Shown: positions 43,584 through 56,500 of the stretch, in pieces
Layout: every line of letters begins with the position of its first letter
Numbering within the stretch: position 1 is the stretch's first letter
NCBI RefSeq assembly: GCF_001039355.2
Contig: NW_019775437.1
Coordinates: 94,141-158,140 of the forward strand
Reading direction: 5' to 3'
Length of the DNA: 64,000 bases
Origin: Lingula anatina
Taxonomy: Eukaryota; Brachiopoda; Lingulata; Lingulida; Lingulidae
Notes under the pieces: generated by a model
Seen by the model: only the letters and a program-made list of their open reading frames with translations
Told to the model about the DNA's origin: nothing
The model's database searches: none
Program-made: the position numbers and the translations under genes

Positions 43584-44940
43584 GTTGACGATGTCGCAAA
43601 GAAATACTGCTGACACGTCGAAAGTACCCTTCTGACCATCCGTAGTATAAGTACATGTATAAGAAGAAAACGACTGATCCTATCTAATAAATATAAAACT
43701 AAATCTGATTGGGTTAAATCAAACTTGTGCTAAACAGGAACGATTTAGCTAAAATGTTCTAAAATTAATTGATGGTAGTAAACGATTTCTTTGCACTCAC
43801 GAGTCAAGCTATATCAGAGATCAGATCAAGCAACAGGTAGACAAATTTACTAAACGATTATATTGACTTTTCAGTTGAAGTAAGATGTGGACTAAGTCAC
43901 TTGCATTTAAAACGTCCGCTTCTGGAAATACATTGGTTGAGTCGTTATTGTTTTATGCCCAACATGAAACTAGATATCATTTATGAATTGAGATAGTGTA
44001 ATGTTTGGATGAATTGATTGTATTCTTGTCGACAATATATCAGTTCTATTTTGTTTGTATATAACACTGACCTAATCCTAGGGCAATTTATCTATTAACT
44101 GTTGAGATTGCAATTTAATGAATGGAAGCATTAGATGATGAGAGCAATATTTCATTTGTTTTAACAGTACATTATAGATGAAAATACAAATTTCAGCAAT
44201 TAAAGGTGAAATTTTCCTTTTGGGTTTACTTATTGATTTTGATCATTTTAATTCAAGCCATTTTAATTCAAGGGGTCAAATATTTTACTAATATAACATC
44301 AGTACACTTTTTCTGGAATACTGGTGACTTATCCAATTCAGACGCATATTGTTCGGTGCAAATACACTATTTGTACGCTTACTGTACTGGCATGTGAACA
44401 CAGTTTCTATTGACTTAGGAAGTTCCAAGAAGACGTGCTTCTTCCTTCCTGCAGTTTTGCTCCTGGGGGTCATCACGGGTCAGGTCCTGTTCCATGTGCT
44501 CATCATCTCATGGTTTTGTTGCACGTGGGATGCTGAGTGATGCGATTTATATGAGCCCGAAAAAAGCCTGATGGTCGAATTTTAAAGTGTACGAAATTCA
44601 CGCCAATCAAGATCGTGGAAAATTGCTTTCTGGTCGAAATTCAGTAAAAAAAAATCCAGACGGCCGATTTTAATAACGTTTGAAATTTAAGAACCGTTCG
44701 AAATTTATGGCACATTACCGTATTGTCATGGGCAGTACATCAACGACCTTCTTTTTCGCCTTTTATACTATTTGTGGTACCCTCTACTAAGGCCGCAGAT
44801 TGATTTTTCACTAGATGTTCACAAATGTGTGTTTAGTTAAATGAAGATTTTTTTCTAAATCTATAGAAATCATTTTTGTAATTTGAAGACAATTGTACTG
44901 GAATTCTACTTACTCAGTGACTGCGTTGATACATTCTGAC
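43584..44940. other. Upstream region of collagen gene 1
   Basis: Presumed promoter and 5' UTR of the first collagen gene, then AT-rich DNA with no exon I can support. The first ~500 bp resembles the region 5' of the second gene (51760-52600), as expected if the duplication included the promoter. Confidence 0.5.
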
Positions 44941-46746
44941 AACGTTTATGGTTTAGATTCAGGGCAATGCTATCTTATGTGCATGCCCCAGTGTGTATAA
45001 CTAATATTTTGTGGCCATAAAATCTACAGAAAATTCCAGGGCAATGTTATCTCATGTGTGGGCCCCAAGCGAGCATAGATAGATCCATTGTAATGACAGG
45101 CAGTGCGCCTTATCGGGAATTGCATTGTTGTTGTTGATGAAAAATATCAAATTTTGTTCCTGTTAGTTTTCTGAAAAAATGTGCACGAACTGAATCTGAA
45201 TATGAAGATTCGGTTATGTTCCTATCACGGGATTAGTTTTTTCAGGCTGTAGTAGCAAGATGATATGTGGGAGTCTGGGGGAAATCGACATTTATACATG
45301 CTGATAGGATGGGGTCCTGGGCTCATGGTATACATTGTACATAGCCTCTATGTGTTATCGCTCTTCGCAATACGCGATGCTTTCTATGGACACCGTTGTT
45401 TGCTTTTACGTTCGAAACGCGCTAGTACTACTTTCCTGATTCGTGGTCAATATATTTACGTATAAATTGCTATGACATCTAACGCAGACGACAATAACCA
45501 GTTTCAATCATTTTATGTCCACTCGCTGGTTGCTCAGGTACAGGACTGCAGACTGATTTTTCATTACATTTTCACAGATACGTGCCTAGTTAAATGATGT
45601 TATTTTTTCGCCAGAGCAAAAGTGCACATAAAGAAATCTGCGACCCTGTTATAGAGTACCTTCCTGGCAGGTATGGCGCGAGTTCCAACTAGGGTGTCTT
45701 CATGTCTGCGCTTGAGAGTAGGCCATCTAGAGCGCAACAGAGAGTCACTTGGACACTCTTTACAAATGTTCATTGTACAGTAGCACTGGCTACTAACTCT
45801 GCCAATAAGCATATACATGTAAGTTGTGTGCAAGTTCAAACCACGGTTCGAGGAGCAGACAATATTCCGCGTCGAGCTCTATTCTGTGTAGTCACGCCAC
45901 GCCTGGACGCGTTACACACTTCCAGGATTATATTTTTAATGGTTTATCAATTTCATTTAGAAATGTAAAGTGCTATTTGTTCCACATTAATATTGGTCTT
46001 TCATTAACCACAACATTGCTCCTATAATTGCTCTCGTTTTCATAAGCCGTGGGTAGATGTAATCATCTTCGACCTCTCCCTCACCCCCTCCCAACCATCA
46101 GCACAGTAAAACCCCTTGTTTCAAAAGGAATGTTTTTCGAACTGAGATATGGAGCAATTGGTTGAAAATCTTCACATTGTTGATAAAATGTATAGAAGAA
46201 ATCATTTAAAAAATTTGAAGTTTATAATTTGGAATTCTACTAACAGTTGACTCAGGTGACTGGGCTGATAACATTTATAGAAAAGATTCAGGGCTATGTT
46301 ATCTTATAATACATGCCCCAGTGTGCATAACTAATGTTTTGTGGCTATAACGGCTACAGCTTATTCCAGGGCTATGTTATCTCCTGTGTGTGCCCCTAGT
46401 GAGCATATATAGATTCATTGTAATGAGAGGCAGCACGCTTTATCCGGTATTGTATCTTTGTTGAAGACAGATATCAGATTTTTTCCAGGAACTATTTTGA
46501 AAATTTGTGCACGGACTGAGTATGAATACAAAGATTCGGTTACATTCCTCTCATGGGATTAGTTCTTCAGGCTGCAGAAGCAAGGTGGTATGCTTAAGTT
46601 TAGGAGAAATCAACAAATTGGCTGATGGAGTATTTACATGTAAAACATGTAATCGTTCTCTTGGTACCTGGCCATTGATGTGTATGTAATAGGGCTGTGT
46701 AAATGGTTTGAAGTTCGTGAAGTCTAAATGCTTCCTTTTTTTTTTT

Positions 46747-46747
46747 N
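46747..46747. other. Single ambiguous base at a repeat junction
   Basis: One N in a T run exactly between two near-identical Y copies; a possible assembly join. Confidence 0.9.
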
Positions 46748-47685
46748 TTAACAATTTTAGGGTGTCATCTAGATGAAGAGGGGGTGCTAGTATGATGAAA
46801 CAGGTATTCTAGCATCAAAATCATAAAAAAACATAAAAAAGTTGAATAAGTAACCGAATAAGGAACCGGGAATAAGTAACCAACTTCACATTTGACAACA
46901 TTGCTCCTATAATTGCTCTCGTTTTCATAAGCCGTGGGTAGATGTAATCATCTTCGACCTCTCCCTCACCCCCTCCCAACCATCAGCACAGTAAAACCCC
47001 TTGTTTCAAAAGGAATGTTTTTCGAACTGAGATATGGAGCAATTGGTTGAAAATCTTCACATTGTTGATAAAATGTATAGAAGGAATCATTTTAAAAATT
47101 TGAAGTTTATAATTTGGAATTCTACTAACAGTTGACTCAGGTGACTGGGCTGATAACATTTATAGAAAAGATTCAGGGCAATGCTATCTTATATACATGC
47201 CCCAGTGTGCATAACTAATGTTTTGTGGCTATAACGGCTACAACTTATTCCAGGGCAATGTTATCTCCTGTGTGTGCCCCTAGTGAGCATAGATAGATTC
47301 ATTGTAATGAGAGGCAGCGCGCTTTATCCGGTATTGTATCTTTGTTGAAGACAGATATCAGATTTTTTTCCAGGAACTATTTTGAAAATTTGTGCACGGA
47401 CTGAGTATGAATACAAAGATTCGGTTACATTCCTCTCATGGGATTAGTTCTTCAGGCTGTAGAAACAAGGTGGTATGCTTAAGTTTAGGAGAATTCAACA
47501 AATTGGCTGATAGAGTATTTACATGTAAAACATGTAATCGTTCTCTTGGTACCTGGCCATTTATGTGTATGTAATAGGGCTGTGTAAATGGTTTGAAGTT
47601 CGTGAAGTCTAATTTTTTTTTTTTTTTTTTTTTTTTTGGGGGGGGGGGGTTATTTAATTGCTTAACTTCTCAGCCTTACAGATTT

Positions 47686-47836
47686 GGACCTAGTTTCAAA
47701 AAAAAAAAAAAAAAAACTAAGTTACCTGGCTTAGTTGTCAAGAATATCCAGGAGAGTGCTGTTACACTGCTCCTGGTACAGTAAGACTTGTGACCATGTA
47801 ACCTTTTTAATAAAGTTTTTTTGTGAAACCAGGGCC
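47686..47836. mobile_element. Remnant of the AGGCCCCGGTTTCAC inverted-repeat element
   Basis: Ends ggacctagtttca and tgtgaaaccagggcct; shortened relative to 39841-40116 and containing an A run. Same position within the second duplicated unit. Confidence 0.65.
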
Positions 47837-48722
47837 TGAGCTTTTTACAAATATCGTATTTAAGCTGTGTCCTTGATTCCCTTATTGTAAATTCATTGTT
47901 GAAAAACACTTAATAAAACATATATAGTCTTATTTGAAAAATAAATAAATAAATCACATAGAAATACTAAAATTCTATAAACTTCCACAAATTTTTATTC
48001 TGGATAATTAACTTCAGGGATTACAATTAATAAGTTTGGTTTTTCATGTGTCATTTACTCTGCATCTGTTCAAAGGCATTGCTTAAAATATTGTGGGTCA
48101 TCTAAATTTCTTCCTCAAATCTGAATAATGCCCCTAAAATTGCGCCAGACTTACTATTGATTCAGATTTCAATTAGGCATATAATGGTTAATCAGTTACA
48201 GTGCATCTCAAGAACGTAGTTTATGTGCAACACAAGATTCAAATGAGGATAATTGATCATAAAAGAATATAAGAATACACTGCCACGAGTAAGACATGCC
48301 CGGTGTTGTATCATTTTTTTTTTTTTTTTTTTTTTTTTTTGTATGCCAATTACTATATGATGTAAGTCAAAATAAGTCTTTTAGTAAAATTAATTTTAAA
48401 AAACAATGAGGAAAAGAGACTAACTGGCACCTTTTTGATTGGCCAGTGGTTTCATTCCATATGTTGGCTTAAGTCTAATTACAAACAACCTTCCGTGTAA
48501 TGACAATAAATCAACATCTGCTTATAATTTTTTGCATCAAAGGCATGATGTCTAAGATAATTCACGATCTAGCTGAATATGTACTCATTAAAATATGATT
48601 GGGGAGAGAGAGTTGTTAATATTGTCTTACATGATCTCATATTGCATTGTGGTCTGAATAATATTATGAGGATTACTAACAGTTGTATGTTACTCAAACG
48701 GTATATTTGAACCACACTTGGC

Positions 48723-50165
48723 TTACTTGGAACACACAACACAGGTAAGCTCCCTTCCATGAACATATTTTGGACACGGGAGAGAATGACCGCAGTCAGC
48801 TTCTCCCACATAGAAAAGAGCACCATCTTTATTAGCCATTCCTCCTGCAACTACTTCTGGAGCCTCATCAAGACAGACGAATTCAGTTCTAGGTTGTGAA
48901 TTGTGTTGTGCAACCAAGTAGCCATGATACTCCCGTGTCCACCCGGCAGGACATGTCTTCCAGGCTGGAATCATCACATGACTGGTGCGGCCTTGGGTAT
49001 AGCAAACAGCACACGGAGCGTTATGGTCCTTGAGAGTCTTACCCCCATTATTGGTCTTCAGGAAAATATCATTGGTGTAGTATCCCATTTCGTACTCTGT
49101 ACCCTGAACGTGAGTGCCGGAATTTTGGAACCCATCTTGGTAATTGCCCCACTGTGGGTTGTGAGGGAGACAGATGTAGTTGCTAGCGCCACCTTTATGA
49201 CCATACCAGGAACCAGCAGTATAACCTAAAAAACAAAGGGACCTTTCACAATGAATTTCGTCGATTTCACTACGGGTCTCTCTGAATGTAATCAGTTTGA
49301 TAAGACCAAGAGTCAAACACGCTTCCTCCTGGTTTTGAATATATTATACCTGGTGACGATATAGAGTACGAAAGGACGTGTGTTAGTCACAATGGGCACG
49401 TGGGCAAAATTGCCTCGGTAAGGCCGACCGAAGGAAAACGCAACCAGAGAAAAGAAAATGTTCATACTCCTGCAACGTAGAAAACGTTTTATCTCACTTT
49501 GGAATTTGACTGCAACAATGATCAAGAACAGGGCACGACATTTTTCTGAGTTTACGGTTAGAAGACGTCTGCACAATATTGGTAGGGTTTCTGTTACAGT
49601 AGAAGACCAGGGATCCCCGCTAGGAACCGTCTACTCTGGCATGGACACTTAAGGAATTTTGTAGAGATTATCATTGAAAACCATAATCACCCATTTATGT
49701 TTCTAAAAAATTCTCTTTAGAAGTTCCTTTTTTTGCTAGGGAAGTAAATAACATTATATATTTATGTTGAAGGGTGCTAGGCCCTTGCTGGGGAGCTAGG
49801 TTATATACATGTAGCTAATCAGTAACGACTTTTCTTTTATTTTTTCAGTTTAACTGATGTTGTTATTCATAAAATGAACAAAGTGACATTTAAATTTAAT
49901 TTCTTCTAGTTGCTCTTGCAGTTCTTACCTTCATAAAGAAGTTTAGAAGAGGCACCACATTTAGTTCTCCCCCATCTCGTGTACACTGATCCGCCACCTG
50001 TCGTATTAGGTGGTAAACCTATCAGAAATAATTCATCAATCAGTAAATTTTCAAGTTGTTTCAAATCATTTATTTTACTTATAACTGGTCTCATGTTAAA
50101 GCTTTTAGAAGCATTACAAATATAGGCATGTTTACAAGTTGTGTCATCACTGAACATGTCTTATG

Positions 50166-50237
<72 letters not shown>

Positions 50238-51696
50238 CTTTGGTTTTTGAAGTTTTTTACAGTCTAACAGAAATTCTGACCTACATAGATTATAAACTTT
50301 GATGTTGGACTATAACTCAAACGGAAAGAAAATTTTACCATGTTCTTTTATAAGTTGTTTGATTCTGTCGTCTGTCACAGAAGGGCCAGGTGGACCGGGA
50401 GGACCCTATCAATAATATAAGATATAAAACTGAGCTCTTTCTGCACATCCTTTTAGTTTTGTAAACACATTGAAAAGAAACCATTAGACAAAGATCGGTT
50501 TGCCTTATTTGTTAACAGTATAGCGTAAATCAATCTGGTTTGCTGGTCGTGTTTAAGTGATTCTATTACGTAGTTGATAATCTCTCAAAACGTTTTCAAA
50601 AAGATTGTTGTAAAATACAGTGTAAAAAAGGCATAATCAATATTGTGATGAAAGGGTATTTCTCTTTCTATTCAGCTGAACTCAACTATTAATTCTCACC
50701 TGCAGTCCTTTTCCGTTTTGCCCAGGTATACCATCTCTGCCATCTTTGCCAGGTTTGCCCTCTGTCCCAGGTCTACCGTCTCTGCCAGGTTTCCCATCAT
50801 CTCCCGGTTTTCCATCTCTGCCATCCCTGCCTGGCAGCCCCCTGCATGCCCGTGGGCACACAACAGCTGCTGGAGAGAAAGTGTAGAAGTGGGAGTAAAT
50901 ACGGGAGAATAGGCAAATAAAAATAGTTTGGTTTTTTTTTTGCTTTTTATGAAAATAAAATAAATTAAAGAAATGAAAGAAAGGAAGGAACATAATGTGT
51001 CGAAAAATTCGTAAAAAGTCAAAAGAAGGCATAATAACTGTTGGAAATTCAATATCCCTGCATACCAAAGATACTTCCTTATACAAGTTTGTGTGACTAT
51101 AACGATCTCGTTATTTTATATTACATAACCAATTTCAGTGGAAACAGTTACTAAAATATCACGTACTCTGCAGCGACCCCGTACCAGATGCTTCGTCATT
51201 CATTGGTGACAACATTTTCTTTTCATCACTGGGGTTATGATCTAAGACTAACTGAAGGCTCTTCAGAGAATCCTGAAAGTCCATGACTCTGGATTAAATT
51301 CTGAACTGGCTGTTACAGATGATTGCAAACTAACGCACAAAATATGTCTTTAGTAGTACTAGTATTTTTGAAAAATCTCGGTTGAGTAGGATAATACATG
51401 CGCATGTCACGAAGCCATCAATTGCTAAACATTTGCAAATGAAACGCGTCTATAAAGGTATTTAAAGATACCAATGTAAAAGTAATATTATTGGCAATTT
51501 ACAATACCTTGAGCTGCTGATTTTCTTTTTTAAGTTGTTTCATTTCTGCCTCCAGTTTTGTGTTTTTGTCGTCCTGAGTCCTTTCCAAACTCAGGACCCT
51601 GTCCACCAGTTTGTTGAAGACGATGTCGTCCACATTTTTAGCACTCACAAGTTGACAGGCCCCAGCCATCAAAATTACAACAGCAATAATGGACAT
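48723..51696 (-). CDS. Short-chain collagen C4-like secreted protein 2
   Basis: Tandem paralogue of 40990-43583 with the same six-exon plan and phases: 51696-51508, 51272-51167, 50866-50700, 50405-50339, 50018-49929, 49225-48723, 373 residues. Signal peptide MSIIAVVILMAGACQLVSA, coiled coil to residue 63, then a linker and about 18 Gly-X-Y triplets. Exon 3 is 54 bp shorter than in gene 1, a clean loss (or non-gain) of six triplets, and exon 4 lacks one more. The last exon is the same length in both genes (503 bp). Its first part differs by about 18 residues in 53, but the final 106 residues differ at only about five. The exon 3 acceptor is a CAGCAG doublet, so one Ala may be optional. Probably co-assembles in or resembles the product of gene 1; this is an inference. 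Confidence 0.85.
50166..50236. repeat. (AT)n microsatellite
   Basis: About 35 AT units in the intron between exons 4 and 5 of collagen gene 2. The same place in gene 1 lacks the expansion (short atatatt at 41900). Confidence 0.95.
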
Positions 51697-52026
51697 GTTG
51701 ACAATATATGTCGCAAAGTAGGCCTACAGGGTAATATTGCTGCCACGTCAAAGAGACGGTAGATATTTACTTGTTCTGACCTTTTACTCCGTAGGTTAAG
51801 GAAAAAGGAGAAAGCAACCGAGCCTATCGAAATATAAAACTAAATCTAGCGGGATTATATCAAGTTCTAAACGGGAACGATTTAGCTACGGTGTTCTAAG
51901 ATTAATTGAAGGAAGTAAACGACTTCTTTGCACTCACCTGCCATGGAAGCCTAGAGTGCAGAGGTCAGATCAGGGAAAAGCAGATTTACATAGACTTCAT
52001 CGTTTGACTTAAACATTGAGCTACGT

Positions 52027-52203
52027 CAGGCCTGTAGCCACGGGGGTTGTGGGGGGGGGGGTGTTCGAAAGAACCGCCTTTTTTGGCGGGGAAGGGTCCT
52101 TTCTGGGAAACATTTGATCTAGGTAAACAACGGTTTCATTGTGATAGGTCCACTTTTTCAAAAAAAAAAAAAAAAAAAATTGAAATTGCTGTCTACGGGC
52201 CTG
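52027..52203 (-). mobile_element. Inverted-repeat element, CAGGCCCGTAGCCAG family, copy 2
   Basis: 177 bp with ends caggcctgtagcca and tctacgggcctg, reversed relative to 11128-11294. Imperfect direct repeats (TACGT / TACAT) flank it. G and A homopolymers have expanded inside. Confidence 0.8.
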
Positions 52204-52596
52204 TACATGTAGGGGTCATTCCACAGAAAGAACATTTGAGTCTTGTCAGTGAGACATATATTTTGTGTTATAATAACATATTGAATTTTATCAGTTTACG
52301 TAAATTACTGCTGATTTCTTTTAATATTGAAGGATATTATCGCATAAAACGTTGAAAATAATAGCGCAAGTCAAAATTATTTTTAAAAAAGATTCACAAA
52401 TGTGTGCATCATTGCCGTGGCGGAATCAACACTACAAACCCGCCGTCTACATCCTGTTGTTTGTTTTACAACGGCTTTGATTAAACCGTTTCTGTTTTAG
52501 GCCTTCCATGAAAACAGATATCATTCATGAACATAAAGATAGTGTAGTGTTTGGATGGGGTGATCAAATTATTGTTTTCTTTACTCAGTTCCACTT

Positions 52597-53117
52597 TGTT
52601 CATGTACAACGGTCAATTGATCCAAGTAAACATCATTTATCAAGTCGGATTTGAAATTAATTGCACTACGTTTATTGTTGCTGATCAACATTTTTTAAAA
52701 TCCAAACATATGATGAAGTGCTACACGAAAGGCTCAGATGAAATTGTAATTAGTGGTTGTCATTCTTAAGTTTTAACTTTTTCTGCATCAGTTATTCCAA
52801 TTTATGTGGTCAAACATTTTAATTTTACATGAACATCAGCATTGCACGTCTTTTTCTCATTAAAAACGGCAAAATAAAAAAATTTCTGAGACAACCTTTA
52901 TAGGCAACTCTTTATTTATAAAATCCTTTGTCAGTGCTATTAAATTGCAAACAGAATATAATAACATAACATAAGCTGCCATCTGGTTGCCCCCTCCCCT
53001 GGGCAGAATATTTGCCATTTAATTTCAGTCTCTTTGATGCGTTTAAGACATGAAGTAAGACAGTAATGTGAATCTTCCTTCTTATATAGTGTGGGATGGT
53101 ACCACAGGATATCTCTA
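52597..53117. repeat. Duplicated segment X, copy 2
   Basis: 521 bp, the partner of 37501-38029. It carries a plus-strand frame to 52769 whose end (SDEIVISGCHS then stop) is out of frame in the other copy. No family recognised. Confidence 0.85.
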
Positions 53118-53551
53118 AAGAAATGTACCGAAAAGCAAAGTAAGCAAGCCAACAGTAAACACTAGCACAAGTTTTATGAAATGATAATTTTAGCCAGACG
53201 AGTATCCATTGCAAAAATAAATTAATTAATTAATTAGTGAGCAATAACATTGAGAAAATAGCTCCTGGATCTACTGAAGTATACCATACACTGTACGGAA
53301 TTTACCCATTGAATGAATTTTCCTCAGGAAAAAAATAGGTTATTTTCTTCCACCAATGAATCATTGTACAGTCTGTCATTTCACTTGTATATAAAATTTT
53401 ATTCCTTTTTGATTTCATGATTTAATTCTCAATGACTGGCAAAGTCAAAGTCATATGATCAAGGCCTTTTAATGTAGGGTTGAAACTGTCATACTGCATA
53501 GGTAAAGACATATGTAGTCTCTAAAAATTATCTACTTTTTACTTTCAAAAA

Positions 53552-56500
53552 TTATAGTTCATCTTTTTCTGGAATATCAAGATATTGTGGAAGTTGATCT
53601 GCTGCACATCGGAAACCTAAGTTCCCGGCAGAACTGTCTGGTGTGTTCTGACTTCTGGCACCACATCTATATCGATAGCAAAACTCCTGCAATGAAAGAA
53701 TAACAACATTAACTATTACATGGAAATAATTTTATTTGTTAATTTCACAAATCATATCTTTTTAGTAGTAAAAAATATGCACTCCTGGCTGTAGTCAGCA
53801 ATTTGTAAGGGGATCAGTTTGATACAAATTGGACATTTTCTGAACAATAGGGGTGTTTCTTTGCGAATTTAAGTTTCAGTCTTTAACCTAAAATATCTTC
53901 AATGTTATCGTAAGCACATACTAGTACATGTACCTTAGTGCACATATATGATCCACCTTTCTTCACTTTGTCACTACTGCTGTCTGGTCCCTTCTGGAAA
54001 CAAGTTAATATAAGGACAGTTTTACCAGGTTCAAGATGACAATATATTTGTACAACTAAGACCCCATTCCCATACATACACCCCATTTCCAGAGATTAGA
54101 TCGACCTACTTTAGATCAACCTAACTCCCTGGGGGTTCACGCTAAATAGCTGTCAGCCGGGCAAACACAAAAGTTAATTACCTCCTTACAGCTTGTAGTA
54201 GGCGGGACGGACATTTAAGTCGGATTAGCTGAAAGTAATCCAGTGAGACTCCCCGCGGGGATAGATCGATATAAAATCTATGGGAATAGAGCCTTAGATT
54301 GATCTAGCAGGATCAACCCATCTCTGAGGGGAATCTCTGCACTACTTCTCTGCACTACTTCTCTGCACTACCTTCTGCACTACTTTACATTAGCAGCCAA
54401 ATGCTAAATTTATTTGTATGTTTTTTTTTTTAATATCTATAAGTATTGCTGAAGTGTTCTTTAAAGCCATTCAAAATAATTTTCTTCTACTGTTTTTGAA
54501 ACATTAAATTTGAATATCCTAGTCATAGCTGTACAATGCCAACACGATTCTACCATATTCGTACTCTATACTTACAGGATCTTTCTTGAAGTCTGTGGTA
54601 TGTCTGATGTTCCACCAGTCAGACACCCATTCCCACACATTACCAACCATGTTCTTCAACCCAAACTTATTCTGGGGGGGATAACTGGTTACCTACAGAT
54701 GAACAGTGTTTAAAGTTGGTTACTTCACCCCTATTCTATTCTTCTTTCTTTTCCATGGAAATTTTAAAAAGTTATTGCCAGTGTTGGAACTCAAAACAAT
54801 AAATTTTCCCTTTAAATAATTTCGGCTGTGAATCTCATTCTGAGACTAGTTTTTAAAATGGCTGTTTGTGGAAAACCTTTTCATCATTGTATAATAATGA
54901 TCACATTCTAAAATTAAAAAAAATGTCTCCACTTTAAAGGAGTTATTGCCAATGTTGGGACCCAAACAATAATTTTCCCCTCTTAATAAAAATCATTTGT
55001 CTATATCTCTCTTTCTCAAATAATATTTCATAAACAGGAAATTAATTCATATCTACAGCATACCTTTCTGCTTTCTCTCCAGGCTAAATGTATGCCTATT
55101 GAAATGTAACCCCAAATCAAATAATAAACGAGCCAGTTTAAGCTGACAAATGTACAGACAACCCTTCTTGGTTGAAATACATAGCAAAGAAATTTAGGCT
55201 GAACAACTGCATCTGTAATTAAGCTCTATATATGACATCAAGAAGATTGTAGGAAAGGAGATGCATATATCCATCTAGATTACATTTTGGTAAATGGGTT
55301 GTTATAAACTATAAGTCTACACATGAAAATATTACCAGTAATTGGCACACACCCATGCATATGTGCTCGCACACACACACACACACTTACTGGTGCTGGC
55401 CCATCAAAACCATCAGCTTTTGTATTTTCTTTTGGAAATTCTCCCTGCCACATATTCAGGCGATGCTCATCTTTTGGTGTGAGTTTATTGCCCCATGGGA
55501 ATAATCTAATTGAAGTATAATAAAACATTTGAATTAATTAGTTCAAATTTCAATTTTTTTCTTTTTGCTTAAAATTCAGACAACAAAAAGCTTGACTTTG
55601 TGAGGTGATGTGATACACAGGGGCGTAACCAGACCTTTTAAAATTGTACGCACAGATTTTGAAAATTCCCAGGTACGATTATATTCCGTGAAAAATACAC
55701 TGAATTTATGGAGAATAATATCATGGCTGGCTCAAAAAAATTGTACGCACAGTGCATCCGTGCGTATGCCTGGTTACGCCCCTGATACATGTAAGTGTAT
55801 ACCCTAAAGTTTCTTTCTTATAATCAAAACAAAAATGGTGAATAAAAGAATGAATCATGATATAGCAGACTTCACATAACTTATACTTGAATGATCATTT
55901 ATCTCACAAAAATCTTCTAGGTGTACATCACATTTTTGGTATAAACTGAAACTTTTTTTGGTATAAAATGAGCATTGCCTTTAATAATTTTAAAACATCT
56001 TTGTGTAATTGGAACTAATTTTTCAGCCCTAATGTACGTGAATCTGAGTTATGAGTCTATTGAATAATCCTATATTGCAATTAAGTTACACTTTAAAACA
56101 AATCCCCTTAAATCATACATAAATGTAGATAATAAATAAAAAATACTATAGACAAAAGCTGCAGATTAGTTCAGTGACTGTGTGCTGTATATACCTATCC
56201 TTCAATCCACCACGACAGGCATATTCCCACTCTGCCTCTGTAGGTAAACGTTTTCCTGCCCACTTACAGTAGGCTACAGCATCATTCCATGATACATGGA
56301 TAACAGCATGGTCCATCCTACAACAACAACAACATCATTATACATGTATATTAACTGTATACTGACAGCTTACACCCAGAATGTCTTAACAATACATGGA
56401 TAACAGCATGGTCCATCCTACAACAACAACATCATTATATATCAACTGTATATTTACAGCTTACTAGTACACCCAGAATATTTTAACAATACATGGACAC

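Larger units (their letters stand above)
44941..48722. repeat. Segment Y, copies 2 and 3 plus a diverged partial copy
   Basis: No gene seen. A diverged part of Y lies at about 44941-45265, a fuller copy at about 45290-46740, and a shorter, almost identical copy of the latter's second half at about 46893-47660. Copies 2 and 3 share a 60-residue frame (46507-46689 and 47392-47574) that I attribute to recent duplication. A single N after a poly-T run (46747) lies between them. The remainder to 48722 is the downstream flank of collagen gene 2. Confidence 0.75.
51697..53551. other. Region between collagen gene 2 and SUMF1
   Basis: Holds the presumed promoter of collagen gene 2, an inverted-repeat element (52027-52203), duplicated segment X copy 2 (52597-53117) and the presumed SUMF1 3' UTR near 53120-53551. 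No further gene recognised. Confidence 0.55.

Noticed and set aside
46507-47574. Two near-identical 60-residue frames (46507-46689 and 47392-47574) with a CKTCNRSL motif
   Set aside because: They lie in recently duplicated non-coding segment Y; the older copy at about 39490 has substitutions that break the frame, and no family match is apparent.
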